NCBI RefSeq assembly: GCF_036013955.1
Contig: NZ_CP107903.1
Location: 2,914,001-2,978,000 of the forward strand
From: Streptomyces sp. NBC_00459
Lineage (GTDB): Bacteria > Actinomycetota > Actinomycetes > Streptomycetales > Streptomycetaceae
Direction of reading: 5' to 3'
Length of the DNA: 64,000 bases
Both the position numbers and the translations under genes were made by a program. Of the stretch, positions 15,510-26,600 are shown piece after piece. Positions within the stretch are counted from its first letter, which is position 1, and each line of letters opens with the position of its first letter. Under the pieces are notes generated by a model. It searched no databases and was not told the origin of the DNA. It saw nothing but the letters and a program-made list of their open reading frames with translations.

Positions 15510-18500
15510 CGCCTGACCACGTCCCATCCGGTGATGTTCTCGTTGAAGAGCTTGAGCGCCTTACCGCCGCCCAGGCCGATGTTGATGTGACCAGTGCCCT
15601 CCTTCTTGAAGAAGGCGTGGTTCTCGCGCCAATTATCCACGTTCTTGATCCAGGGCATGTTCGGGTACTTCATCTTCAGCAACCTGGAATCGTCCCGCAC
15701 CCCGATCGCCGCGAGGGCCGCCGTGGTGCCCGGCTTCACCGTGAACTTGACGGTGACACCGGTGTAGCTGTCCGAGAACCCCTGCGTCGGGGAAGTGAAC
15801 GTCTCTCCGGTCGCCGACAGACCGCCACCGGACTCCAGGATCTTGAAGTGCTCCTCGCTCATCGTTCGGTAGAAGGTTTCCCCGTCGGCGTCGTCACCAC
15901 CGCCATCGGCCTTGCCTGAGCCGCCGTTACCGCTGGAGCCACCGTTGCTGCGGGAGGAGCCGCCGGACTTGCCGCCGCCTCCGCCGCCGGAGCTCTTGCT
16001 GTTGCCGGCGCTGGGCTTGCGCTGTGGCATGGAGGAGGGCTTGGGCGCCGCCTTGGCCTGGGCCTGCTTGTGGGTGTTGTTACCCGTCTTGCGCTTCGCC
16101 GCGGCTGCCGCGTCGGCCTTTCTCTTGGCTGCTTCGGCGGCCTTCTTCTTGGCCCGTTGCGCGGCCTCCCTCTTGGCCTTCTCGATAGCGGCCTTCTTGG
16201 CTTTCAAGGCTGCCGCCTCGGCGGCCTTGGCGGCCTTGAGGACGATCTCGGCGGCCTTCTTCGCCGTCTTGAACGCCTGGATGGCGGAGATCGTACGGTC
16301 GATCGCCTTGATGACCGCCGGGATCTTTCCGATCTTGCCCCAGGGAATGGCGTCAAGGATCAGGCCACCGCAGGACCACATGTCGCCGCCGAAGCATGCC
16401 ATGGCGTCGCTGATGCCGATGAAGTCCTTCAGCGTCGCCCACGCGATGGAGAGGATCACCGAGGAGAGCGACTTGCCCATCATGGCCTGCGCCTGGGCGA
16501 CCTGAGCCGGGGACAGCCCGGCACCGCTGAGGGCCGCACCCCGCTCCGAGGCGGTCAGGGTGATCGCGAGACCGCTCGGGTCGGAGTACGTGACCGGGTT
16601 GTTCTGCGCGTACGCGTACCCGTTCAACTGCAGGGGGTCGTTCAGGTCGAGCTCCGGATCGACGGACAGGAAGCGTCCGACCACCGGGTCGTAGAGACGG
16701 GCCCCGAGCGGCTGGAAGCCGGAGGAGTCGTCCCGGGTCTGGCCCAGGAACCCCTTGCCGGTCTGGATGTTCTGCCCTGCCCTGTCGGCACCGCGCTGGT
16801 TGCCGAAGGGATCCTGCTTGCGCACCCGCACCGGCATACCGGTGGAGAGGGCGACCTCCGTGTACACGCTGCCCTGGTGATCCGTGGCGAGCGCGGTGAG
16901 CGTCTCGGAGCCCGTGCCGTTGGCGTAACGCAGGATCGCGCCATCGGGCGTCGAGTACGTGCGCTCGCTGCGGACCAGGACGCCGCCCTGCTGGACGGTG
17001 ACCTGCGCCTCGCCCAGGTGCAGCGTCGCCTGCCTGCCCTGGATGGTGAGCAGGCGGCTGCCGTCGGGGCCGTAGATGTGACGGGTGTCGTTCTGCGGCA
17101 GCCACTGCTGGGCCGTGGAAGCGGCGTCGCAGGTGGCGAGCACGATCGGCGTCCCGCTCACGTTCGCCGCGCCCTGCACCGCGAGGCACAGGCCACCGGA
17201 GGCCGGGTGGATCAGCTGGCCGGTGGTGTTGCGCTTCAGGTGCTGGGCGCTGGTGCCGCTGCACTTCTGCAGCTGGACCGCGGAGCCCGCCGTGTTGGCG
17301 GCCGGCTGGAGGCACCAGTTGCCGTAGACCTTCAGGGTGCCCAGGTTCGGGTCCGTCTGCGGGGTCTGCGACGAGCCGGGAACCGGCTCGAACTGCCAGC
17401 TCTGCGCCACCGTGCCGTTGCAGTTGTACAGCTGGATCGGCTGGGCGGCCGACGCGAGACCCGACTTCAGGTCGAGGCACTTCTGGCCGAGACCCACGTA
17501 CGGGCTCTTGCCGCCGGTGCCCTGGCCGGTGATCCGGTCCACCTGACCGTCGTAGGTCCAGCTCAGATCCTGCTTGCCACCGTTCTCGACCGAGGTGATC
17601 GACTTGGTCTCACCGGTCAGCTCGTACAGACGCGTGGCCTCGGCCTTGACCTGCTGCCCCGCAGGGGTGGTGTAGGTCTTCGACACCTTGGTCAGCGTGT
17701 GCGGCTGGCTGCCGTCTGTCTTGCCGTAGGCGTAGGTGCTGACGGCGTCCTTGGCGGTGTTGCCGGAGAGGTCCTTCTCGGTGAGCTTGGTGCGGTTGCC
17801 GAGCAGGTCGTACTCGTACTCCTGCCAGTAGCCGGAGCCGTCCGTGCCGGAGACGGCGTTGAGCGTGCCGTCGGCGTTCTTCGGCGTGTTGCAGCCCTGC
17901 GCCGTCGGTTCCTTGTTGGTCCAGGCGGACTTCAGCTGACCCATCGGGTCGTAGATGAAGCACTGACGCTCGTCGATCCCGACGGACTTCTCCTGGATCG
18001 AGGTGACGTTGCCGGCCGGGTCGTAGGTGTAGGCCCGGTCCGAGACCAGGGTGCCGCCGACGAGGCTCCTGTCGGCGGTGGTGTCGTTGGGGCCGCCCTT
18101 CTCGCGGTGGACCGACTGTCCCTTGAGCTCGCCGCTGCTCTCGTCGTACGTGTTCTGCGTCCACACCCGGTACGGCATCGCACCCAGGGTGGAGCGGAGT
18201 ACCTGGCCGTAGGGCGAGTAGACGGTCTCGGAGCCGTACCAGTCCTTTCCGGAGATCGAGAGCGGCTTGCCGTCCTTGTTGTAGCGGACGACCAGCTTCT
18301 CCTTGTCGAACTTGCCCGCCGCCGGAAGCGTGGTCTCGTTCAGCATGCCGTTGTCGGAGTACACGTAGTCGTACGTGTAGTCCTTGGTGAAGCCCCACGT
18401 GTCGACGATGGACTGGGGCAGCGACAGCGTGGTCGAGGTCGGCTGGTAGTCCTTCGTGTAGCCGTTGACCTTCTGCGTGTACGCCAGTGCGTCCGTGTAG

Positions 18501-21500
18501 CGGGTGGCGCTGGCAGGCATGCCCTTGCCGCCCGGAACGGTGTCGTACGTGTACTCGGCCAGGACCTTGCCGGTGGAGCTGGTCTCCCGCTGCTGGGTCG
18601 GGCGCGACAGCTCGTCGTAGCCGTTCCAGGTCTTGACGCCACGACTGTTGGTCGTGGTCAGCGGACGGTCGAAGGAGTCGTACTCGATCCGGGTCGTGCC
18701 CTTGTCCGGGTCGGTCGTGGTCTCCATGTTGCCGCGGTTGTCGTACGTCCAGGTCCACGGGTGCGTCGGGTCCGCCGAGGCGGTCGCCTTCACGGGCTGG
18801 CCCTGCGTGTCGTAGTCGTAGCGCGTCGACGTGAAGCCGCCCGGCGCCGCGGGGTTGAACGTGTCTGTCCTGACGGTGCGGCCCAGCGCGTCGGTCCAGA
18901 CGCGGTAGGTCGAGTCGCCCTGCGGCTGGATGACCTTCGACCAGTCCGAGCCGTACTCGTAGCGGACGGCCTTCTCCGGGACCTCCTGCGAGATGGCCTC
19001 GCTCGTGCCCGTGAGCTTGACCTTGAGGACCGGCATCTCGGTGCGGACGCGGCCGAGGCCGTCGTACGTGTACCGGGTCATGTTCGGGACGGCGGTGTCC
19101 GCCAGCGGGGTGAACAGCTCGCCGCTCGGGGCGTCCTGGTTCAGGTAGGCGTTGTTGGTCTGGTAGATCTCACCGGCGTTGTTGTACAGCGTGTCGGTGA
19201 TCAGACGGCCGTCGCCGTCCGCCTCCTCCTGCGACTGCCGCTCGCGGCCCAGACCGTCATAGATCGTGACGGACTTCTCGACCCGGTCCTCGTAGCCACG
19301 CGTGTACGTGGTCACGTACGGAGGCTTGCGGATCTTGCCGCCGTTCGGGTCGGTCGGGTCCGGCTCCTCGGCCGGGACGACGTACTCGGCCTTGAAGTCC
19401 GGCACGCCCGAACCCGGGGTGCGGCCCGGGGCCCAGGCCTCGGCCAGACGGCCCAGCGGGTCGAACAGCGCCTCGCTCACGTGCCCGTTGGTGTCCGTGG
19501 TCTTGACCGTGGTGGCGCGGCCCGGCTCCAGCTCCTGGATCTCGCTGTGGCCGAGCACGCTGGTCGTGGTGACCTTGAAGACCTGGCCCGTGGCCGGTCC
19601 GATGGGGTCGTAGCTGATCGTGGAGGACTTCGGAAACGCCTTGGCCAGCTGCTCCGCGTTGGTCTGCCGGATCACCCGGCCGATCTCGTCGAAACCGTTG
19701 GTGCCGTTGGTCTGGAAGTCGGTACCGGTGCGGTTCAGCGACCACGACTCGGTGGCCAGGGCGCGGGTGGTGGAGATGAGCGACGTCTGGTTCGCGTCGA
19801 ACGGCTGGCCGTCATAGGCCGTACGCTGCGCCCCGCTGAGGGTGGACAGGTTGGTCCAGTTGGCGTTCGCGCAGGTCGTCGGGGACACCAGGACCTGCTT
19901 GGACAGACCGATCAGGTTCTTGTCCGTGCGGTGCAGGTACTCCAGCTTGGTGCAGGACTCGTCACCGGTCTTGGTGGGATCGGCGTCCCCCAGCGACTCC
20001 ACCAGCGTCGGCAGACCGTACGTCGACTCGTAGGTCGTGTGGGTCCTGACCGTCCGCAGCATCCGCGTGTCGTCACCCGTACCCGAGGACTTCGTGTACG
20101 CGATCTCCTCGGGCTCGGTGACCCGCCAGGCCCTCAGCGGGGTGAGCCCGTCGCCGAGTTCGCGGCTGGCGAGCTCCGTCGCCTGCGGGATCGTGATGCC
20201 GCGGGTGAGCCAGTTGGTGTCCAGGTCCGTCGCGTTGGAGTAGGACAGCTCCTCGGCGATGCGGCCGGCGAAGGCCTCACGGTCGTACACGGGCTGGCCG
20301 TTGTACGTGATCGTGTTGCCGTGGATGTCCTTCATGGGAACGGTGTCGCCCATGCCGCGGTAGAAGCGGGTGACGGCCTTGGTCTTCGGGGCGTCTGCGC
20401 CGGGGAGCTCCTCGGCGGGCGTGGTGCCCTCACCGCTGTCGGCCGCGGCCTTGCGCTCGCCGGTGGTGACCGTGGTCTGCTCGAAGCCGGCGAACTGCGA
20501 GTAGGTCCGGGTCGACTTCTTGGTGAACTCGGCCTCGGCCAGCTTCCAGCCGGCGTTCTTGTAGTCGTACGCGGTCAGCGTGGAGAACGAGCCGTCGATG
20601 TTCGGCAGCTCCTCGATCGACTCGACCACGTACTTGTTGAACCAGTCGATGTCCTCGATCTCGGCGTCCGGGTGCCAGAACGACGGGTAGCACAGACGCG
20701 TGTTGGACTTCAGCGACGCGGTGTCGGTCTTGCCCGGCAGGTTGGTGCCGGAGAGGCACTCGCCCTCACGCTTCTGGTACGTGACGGCCGTCTCGCCGCC
20801 GTACTCGTTGACGACACGGGCGATGCGCAGCCGCGAGAAGCCGGGCCGCGGGTCGGTCGCGCCGCTGCCGCCGCGGTAGACGCGGTTGGGCATGTCCTCT
20901 TCGTTCGACACGAACCGCACCGGGTTCAGCGTCACCGAGGCATCGGTGGAGCCCTTGCGGGCGTAACCGGTGCGCTGGATCGACTCCAGCCACAGCGCCG
21001 TGTTCGCGCCGGTCTTCAGGACCGGGAAGCTCTGCTTGAGCTGGTACGCGTCGACGGCCTGGCGCGCGGTGGTGTCGGTACGCCGCTGCGCGGAGGTGGT
21101 GATCTTGTCCAGGCGCTTGCGGGTCCAGAACGTCGGCCCGGCGTTCCAGCACTTCCGGGTGTACGTCGAGGTGACGGCCTTACAGTTCAGGTCGGCCGGG
21201 GTGTCGTACCAGATGCGGTACTTGCCCGGGTCCTTGTCCGTGAAGTGGTCCGTCGTCGCCGAAGCGTCCGTGCAGGTCAGACCGGCCTCGGGGTAGCAGC
21301 GCTCGGCGACGGTGAAGCTGATGCGCGCCGGGGCCTCCGCGGAGAAGATCGACTCCTTGCGCTGGCCGTAGTCGATGTGCTTCAGGTAGCCGCCGCGGTG
21401 GTACTTGACCGGGCCCTTGAAGTAGAAGTTCTTCGCGTAGTAGTTCTCCTCGCGCGCCCAGAAGAGGGACATGGCGTTGCCGTGGATGTCCTCGACGTAG

Positions 21501-23170
21501 TCGAGGTTCCAGCGCCAGGCCTGGTGGCAGGAGGAGTTCTTCCAGTTCTCGGTCCCCGAGCCCGCGTAGCAGGGCTCCCCCGAGTGGTTGCCGTAGACCG
21601 GCACCGCGAGGACGGAGTCGGTGTACGGGTCATCGGCGGCGGTGCCGTTGTCCGACCAGCCCGGAAGCTTGTTCAGACCGAAGTGGTACTTCGTTCCGTC
21701 CTTGGTGGTGACGACCCAGTACTCGCCGTCCTTGTCCTTGAGGCCCGAGCGCGGGTCCTTGGACGTGTCGTAGAGCCGCTCGATCTTCGAGCCGTCACCG
21801 TTGGCGGTGAACCACTGGCCGACGGGCTTGCCGTCGGAGCCGAGCGGGCCCTTGTCCTTGTCCCACACCAGCTCGGTGGTCATACCGCCCAGCGACAGGG
21901 TGGCGTTCTCCGAGCCCCAACACAGGTCCGCGGTCTTGTGGTCCGTGTTGTTGGCCCCGGCCCGCTTGGAGTCCTGGCGGCAGTTGTTGTACGTCCGGGT
22001 GATCGAGCCGGCGTTGTAGTCCCAGCCGTCACCGATCCACGAAGCCTGGTTGTTCGTCGACGACGTGCGGCCGTCGACCGACTGCGAGTTGTACGACAGG
22101 GCGACCTTCGGCATCAGGCCGCCGGCGGTCTCCGGCGCCTGCACCTGGTACGAGTAGGTGAAGGCACCGTTCGACGAGCCGGCCGCCCAGGAACCGGAGG
22201 ACAGCAGCGGCGAGGCGGTGAAGTCACCGGACGCCGAGGAGCCGGTGTCCATCGCGCCCACGACCTGACGGCCCGAGGCACCCACGTTCGACGAGAAGGC
22301 GGCCTGGCGCACCGAGGCGCCCGAGACCTCCGACAAGCCGTCCTCGTCCGGCAGCAGGTGCGCGACCGGAACCGTGCCGGAGAGGATCTGACGGGTCGTG
22401 GAACTCCTGGTCCTGCCGGACGTCGCCTTCAGCTTGGACTTCGCCGCCGGCACCACCTTGACGGTGCTGCGCAGCCGCTCGGCCTCGACGTCGGAGTCGT
22501 CCCCGCCCATCATGGTCTCGATGCCCGTGTCCGGCGCACAGTCGCCGGTGTCCGGGGAGTCGAGCACACAGCTCGGCAGCAGGACGAGACCGAAACGCTC
22601 GGCCGCCAGTTGGCCGTAGCGGTCCTTGAAGCCGGTCGTGTCGACGTCGAGCAGCACCTGCGCCGTCGGGTCCGCCGTCGCCGGCGGCACGATCTCCATG
22701 ACCATGCCGGGGACACCCGCGTCCTCGGAGGTGGTCGTCGCCTTGACCGCGACCTGCCAGTCACCGGCGACAGTCGCCGGGTCCTGGCCCACCGGCACAC
22801 CGACACCGACCGGCAGGAGCGCCTGGGTCGTCGAGTTCACGACCTGGACCGTGGTCCCCGGCGTCGCCGTCGACGGGTCCGCCTTGCCGGCGTCCGCCGC
22901 CCAGGGGTCCACCGCCACCGGCGCGTACGGCGTGATCGGCTGCTCCTGCGCGATGCTCAGCGTCTTCGGAGCGTCGGGGTTGTCGGCCAGCGTGGTGCTG
23001 GGCGGGATGTCGGGGAGTTCGACCTGGGAGGTCGTCTCCTCACGGGACATCCCGTCGTCGGGGACGGCAAGGGCCTGCGAGCCCAAGCTCGTCACCGTCA
23101 ACATCGATGACAACAGAAGGACGGTCGCCGTGCGGCTTCGCCGACGGCGCCGTCGTTGTGACTCTGTCAT
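15506..23170 (-). CDS. Secreted Rhs/YD-repeat polymorphic toxin with inserted ricin-type lectin
   Basis: A 2554-residue protein. The ATG at 23170 gives an Arg-rich n-region and a hydrophobic h-region ending in ALA, a Sec signal peptide of about 35 residues. A long N-terminal region leads to a SpvB-like segment (SYNSQSVDGRTSS). Many YD repeats follow (YDPAGNVTSI, YEYDLLGNRTKL). Residues about 1890-2027 form a ricin B lectin domain with Q-x-W-like repeats (AQSWQFE, AQQWLPQ). The Rhs core closes with ARLYDPVVGRFLSVDPE and DPSGL near residue 2197. The remaining 357 residues are the variable tip: a hydrophobic linker, an Ala/Lys coiled coil (about 2283-2370), a Gly/Ser linker, and a 127-residue domain starting FYRTMSEEHFK. 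That domain resembles ADP-ribosyltransferase toxins (Arg in FYRTM, Ser in FTSP, a late Glu), but this is tentative. It is coupled to the HEAT-repeat gene. Confidence 0.85.
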   Translation of the reverse strand: MTESQRRRRRRSRTATVLLLSSMLTVTSLGSQALAVPDDGMSREETTSQVELPDIPPSTTLADNPDAPKTLSIAQEQPITPYAPVAVDPWAADAGKADPSTATPGTTVQVVNSTTQALLPVGVGVPVGQDPATVAGDWQVAVKATTTSEDAGVPGMVMEIVPPATADPTAQVLLDVDTTGFKDRYGQLAAERFGLVLLPSCVLDSPDTGDCAPDTGIETMMGGDDSDVEAERLRSTVKVVPAAKSKLKATSGRTRSSTTRQILSGTVPVAHLLPDEDGLSEVSGASVRQAAFSSNVGASGRQVVGAMDTGSSASGDFTASPLLSSGSWAAGSSNGAFTYSYQVQAPETAGGLMPKVALSYNSQSVDGRTSSTNNQASWIGDGWDYNAGSITRTYNNCRQDSKRAGANNTDHKTADLCWGSENATLSLGGMTTELVWDKDKGPLGSDGKPVGQWFTANGDGSKIERLYDTSKDPRSGLKDKDGEYWVVTTKDGTKYHFGLNKLPGWSDNGTAADDPYTDSVLAVPVYGNHSGEPCYAGSGTENWKNSSCHQAWRWNLDYVEDIHGNAMSLFWAREENYYAKNFYFKGPVKYHRGGYLKHIDYGQRKESIFSAEAPARISFTVAERCYPEAGLTCTDASATTDHFTDKDPGKYRIWYDTPADLNCKAVTSTYTRKCWNAGPTFWTRKRLDKITTSAQRRTDTTARQAVDAYQLKQSFPVLKTGANTALWLESIQRTGYARKGSTDASVTLNPVRFVSNEEDMPNRVYRGGSGATDPRPGFSRLRIARVVNEYGGETAVTYQKREGECLSGTNLPGKTDTASLKSNTRLCYPSFWHPDAEIEDIDWFNKYVVESIEELPNIDGSFSTLTAYDYKNAGWKLAEAEFTKKSTRTYSQFAGFEQTTVTTGERKAAADSGEGTTPAEELPGADAPKTKAVTRFYRGMGDTVPMKDIHGNTITYNGQPVYDREAFAGRIAEELSYSNATDLDTNWLTRGITIPQATELASRELGDGLTPLRAWRVTEPEEIAYTKSSGTGDDTRMLRTVRTHTTYESTYGLPTLVESLGDADPTKTGDESCTKLEYLHRTDKNLIGLSKQVLVSPTTCANANWTNLSTLSGAQRTAYDGQPFDANQTSLISTTRALATESWSLNRTGTDFQTNGTNGFDEIGRVIRQTNAEQLAKAFPKSSTISYDPIGPATGQVFKVTTTSVLGHSEIQELEPGRATTVKTTDTNGHVSEALFDPLGRLAEAWAPGRTPGSGVPDFKAEYVVPAEEPDPTDPNGGKIRKPPYVTTYTRGYEDRVEKSVTIYDGLGRERQSQEEADGDGRLITDTLYNNAGEIYQTNNAYLNQDAPSGELFTPLADTAVPNMTRYTYDGLGRVRTEMPVLKVKLTGTSEAISQEVPEKAVRYEYGSDWSKVIQPQGDSTYRVWTDALGRTVRTDTFNPAAPGGFTSTRYDYDTQGQPVKATASADPTHPWTWTYDNRGNMETTTDPDKGTTRIEYDSFDRPLTTTNSRGVKTWNGYDELSRPTQQRETSSTGKVLAEYTYDTVPGGKGMPASATRYTDALAYTQKVNGYTKDYQPTSTTLSLPQSIVDTWGFTKDYTYDYVYSDNGMLNETTLPAAGKFDKEKLVVRYNKDGKPLSISGKDWYGSETVYSPYGQVLRSTLGAMPYRVWTQNTYDESSGELKGQSVHREKGGPNDTTADRSLVGGTLVSDRAYTYDPAGNVTSIQEKSVGIDERQCFIYDPMGQLKSAWTNKEPTAQGCNTPKNADGTLNAVSGTDGSGYWQEYEYDLLGNRTKLTEKDLSGNTAKDAVSTYAYGKTDGSQPHTLTKVSKTYTTPAGQQVKAEATRLYELTGETKSITSVENGGKQDLSWTYDGQVDRITGQGTGGKSPYVGLGQKCLDLKSGLASAAQPIQLYNCNGTVAQSWQFEPVPGSSQTPQTDPNLGTLKVYGNWCLQPAANTAGSAVQLQKCSGTSAQHLKRNTTGQLIHPASGGLCLAVQGAANVSGTPIVLATCDAASTAQQWLPQNDTRHIYGPDGSRLLTIQGRQATLHLGEAQVTVQQGGVLVRSERTYSTPDGAILRYANGTGSETLTALATDHQGSVYTEVALSTGMPVRVRKQDPFGNQRGADRAGQNIQTGKGFLGQTRDDSSGFQPLGARLYDPVVGRFLSVDPELDLNDPLQLNGYAYAQNNPVTYSDPSGLAITLTASERGAALSGAGLSPAQVAQAQAMMGKSLSSVILSIAWATLKDFIGISDAMACFGGDMWSCGGLILDAIPWGKIGKIPAVIKAIDRTISAIQAFKTAKKAAEIVLKAAKAAEAAALKAKKAAIEKAKREAAQRAKKKAAEAAKRKADAAAAAKRKTGNNTHKQAQAKAAPKPSSMPQRKPSAGNSKSSGGGGGGKSGGSSRSNGGSSGNGGSGKADGGGDDADGETFYRTMSEEHFKILESGGGLSATGETFTSPTQGFSDSYTGVTVKFTVKPGTTAALAAIGVRDDSRLLKMKYPNMPWIKNVDNWRENHAFFKKEGTGHINIGLGGGKALKLFNENITGWDVVRR

Positions 23171-23657
23171 GGCCAGGCGATCCCGCCCCAGCCATGACAG
23201 TGGACCTGAAGCACGCATACGCGCCGACTCCCACCCAGATGAACAAGACAACGAAGGTGCGAAAACACCAAAGAGCACGCGTCTGGATCAGGCGCGTGCG
23301 TGCGCACTCTCTGTCATGTCCGCCATGGACGCAAGATCGACAAAAGCGGACCAGGGGTCACTAAGTGAGATTCACCACGGTGCATGCGCAAACAGACTGA
23401 CGCACTGTCGACCTATGCGGCAGATCGGAGATCAAGGTCAAATCTAATGCAACATTCTGTCAAATCATCGCAAATACAGGCGGCTTCAGAGGGAAGCGGA
23501 TTATGGCATGAAGCCACATAACACATTCATAAATCCTTCAGATGTGGACGGCACCTGAAGATCGTGTGATCGTGTGCGCGCCTGTGCCCCGTGGTCTCTG
23601 CCACGGGGCTGTCTGTGCTGTCCGAAATCCTCTGGTTCTCCCGGGAGTAGACCCGCC
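23171..23657. other. 487-bp divergent promoter region between the Rhs and FG-GAP genes
   Basis: Lower in GC than its flanks, with no credible ORF. It must hold the promoters of both secreted-protein genes. An inverted repeat CTTCAG-N13-CTGAAG (23536-23541 with 23555-23560) lies about 100 nt upstream of the FG-GAP start and could be an operator. No confident -35/-10 pair was assigned. Confidence 0.4.
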
Positions 23658-26600
23658 GTGCCTGCGCCGCCTCGTCTTCTCAGCCCATTCGTGCGCACGC
23701 GCACACGGCTGAGCATCACTCTCGGCCTTGTTCTGGCCGCACTCACCGCCGCGCTCCTGCCCTGGTGGCAGCCGAGCGCGCCTACCACCGCCCATGGCGG
23801 CTCCACCGACGCCCGGCAGGCGGCCACCGGTCCGCGTGACGAGGCCGCCGCGACGGCCGAGGCCAAGCGGACGGGCAAGAAGGTGCTCGTCGACACGGCA
23901 ACCACCCAGACCCAGCTCCTCTGGGCGATGCCCAACGGCAAGATGCGCACCCAGATCGACGCCCTGCCGCAGCGTGCGAAGAACGCCGAGGGCCACTGGG
24001 CGCCGATCGACACCGCGCTGCGCCGGACGGAGAACGCCGGCTCGCTGGGCATCCGCCCAGTGAACGCCGCCGTTCCGGTCCGTTTCGCGAGCGGTACCAC
24101 GACCGACCGCGCCGACCGTTCCTACAGCCGTCTGCCGCTGGCCGAGGGCGAGGCGGCGAACGAGACCCTGCTCGCCGAGGTCGACCTCGGCGGCCACACC
24201 ATCTCCTACACCTGGCCGGGCGTCCTGCCCGAGCCGGTGCTCGACGGCCCGCGTGCCCTCTACCCCGAGGTCTTCCCGGGCGTCGACCTGCTGCTCGTGG
24301 CGCGTGAGGAGGGTGGCTTCGGCCAGCTCCTGATCGTGAAGAACCGCGAGGCCGCGCAGAACAAGGACCTCGCGACCGTCGCGTACGGCGTGAGCTCGAC
24401 GACGGCCGTCTTCCGCCAGGACACCAAGGCCAACGTGGTCCGTGTGCTGGACAAGGCGGGCCAGGAGCTCGGCTCCATCCCGACCCCGTTCGCCTGGGAC
24501 TCCTCCGGCCGCGACTCCGAGACGCCCGACGCGGCGCCGCGTACCGCCGTCGCCACGTCGGCCGACGTGCTCAAGCTGTCGGGTCTGACCGGCATCGAGC
24601 CGGGCGCGAAGTCCGCGCAGCTGCCGGTGGCGCTCGACGGTGACAACACCGGCGACATCCGCATCGGCCTGAAGGTCGCCGAGACCGGTCTGCTGACGCT
24701 CAAGGACACGAAGTACCCGGTCTTCATCGACCCGCCGCTCAACACCGGCTGGCTCGCCTGGACCGTGGCGTACAAGAAGTACCCGAACTCCAGCTTCTGG
24801 AACGGTACGAACTTCTCCTCCGGCACCTCCGACGCCCGTGTCGGTTACGAGAGCGACACCGGCGGTCTGGCCCGTTCCTTCTGGCGGATGAACTTCTCCT
24901 CCAGCTACAAGGGCGCGAAGTTCGACTGGGCCTCCTTCAAGGTGAAGAACAACCACTCGTGGTCCTGCACCGACCGTCAGATGGAGTTCTGGCTGACCGG
25001 TTCGATCTCCTCGGGTACGACGTGGAACGCGCAGCCGAGCTGGTCGCGGGTCCTGCACAAGAAGTCCTTCGCGCACGGCTGGTCGACCTCCTGCCCGGAC
25101 GAATACGAGGCCTTCACCGTGACCTCCGCCGCCCAGGAGGGCGCGGACAAGGGCTGGTCGAACATCACCTTCGGCATGCGCGCCACGAGTGAGAGCGACA
25201 CGCAGACCTGGCGCAAGTTCGCCGCCACCGGCGCGACCCTGACCGGCGAGTTCAACCGCGCGCCGAACCAGCCGAGCTCCGGCACCTCCTCCCCGGGTGG
25301 CGCCTGTGTGGCCGGCCCGACGAACAGCGTGCTGATCGGCCGGACGACCATCACGCTGAAGGCCAAGGGCTCCGACCCGGACGGCACCGTTCCCAAGCTG
25401 CGGTTCCGTTTCTGGAAGTCGACGGACACCACCAAGAAGGAGTACGTCGCCACCGCGGACAGCACCGGGTACGGCCAGATGGTCATCCAGGCGACGGACC
25501 CGCTGCTGAGCGGCATCACCACGAACACCCTCTACAAGTGGGACGTGCGCTCCGAGGACTCCACGTACCCGGCCGCGGGCTCCGCCTCGTCCTACTTCCC
25601 GAACGGCAGCGAGCCGTGCCAGATCACCGTCGACCCGACCGCCCCGCCGCAGCCGGACATCAGCAGCACGGTGTTCACGGAGGCCAGCGACGACGGCAAG
25701 ACGTGGGCGACGGTGAACTTCGGCAAGCCCGGTGACTTCACCTTCACCGCCCCCGGCGCGTCGAAGTTCCGGTACGCCTTCGAGGGCCAGGGCTACGTCG
25801 ACGCGCCGACCCCGGTCAACGGCAAGGTCACCCTCACCGGTGTAACCCCGCCGCACGCCGGACCCGTCACGATCAACGTCTACGCCTACGATTCCAACGG
25901 CAACCAGAGCATCCGCGGCGACTACGGCTTCTACCTGCCGCCGCGTGACACCTCCGACGGCCCGATGGACACGGGCGGCGACAACGTCGCCGACCTTCTC
26001 GTCCTCTACGCGGACGGCAAGCTGAAGAACTGTGTCGGCGCCCCCGCCGACCCGGCCGCCCCCGGCACCGGCGGTGAGCTCTACAACTGCCTCGCCGCGT
26101 CCTACGTCACCGCCGGCAAGAAGATCGACCCGGCGAACCACTGGATCGACGCGGCCGGCACGCCGTCGCTGATCGCGCACTACAACGACGTCTACCCGGG
26201 CGACGGGTCGACCGACCTGTTCGCCGTCACCCCGGACAAGCAGTTCTGGCTCTACCCGGGCGACGGCTACGGCACCTTCAACGTCGACCAGCGCATGAAG
26301 ATCCGGCTGCCGTCCAACGCCCCGGCGCCGTCCACGTGGACGCAGATGAAGGCGATCGGCGACATCACGGGGGACAAGTACCCGGACATCGCCCTGCGCG
26401 CAGGCACCGCGTTCTGGATCCTCTCCGGCTACACCGGCGGCAGCTTCCAGTCCGCCGTGCTCATGGAGGGCACCGCCTGGGCCACCACCGCTCGCGACAT
26501 CGTCAACATCGCGGACATGAACAAGGACAACACGCCCGACCTGCTGTGGCGGAACGTGTCCAACGGCAACATGTACGTCCGCCACGGCAAGCCCGGCACG

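Noticed and set aside
16070..23110. A 2346-codon open frame antisense to the Rhs gene
   Set aside because: The translation is Arg/Gly/Val-rich without domains, and the opposite strand carries a clear Rhs protein. Long antisense frames are expected in 70% GC DNA.
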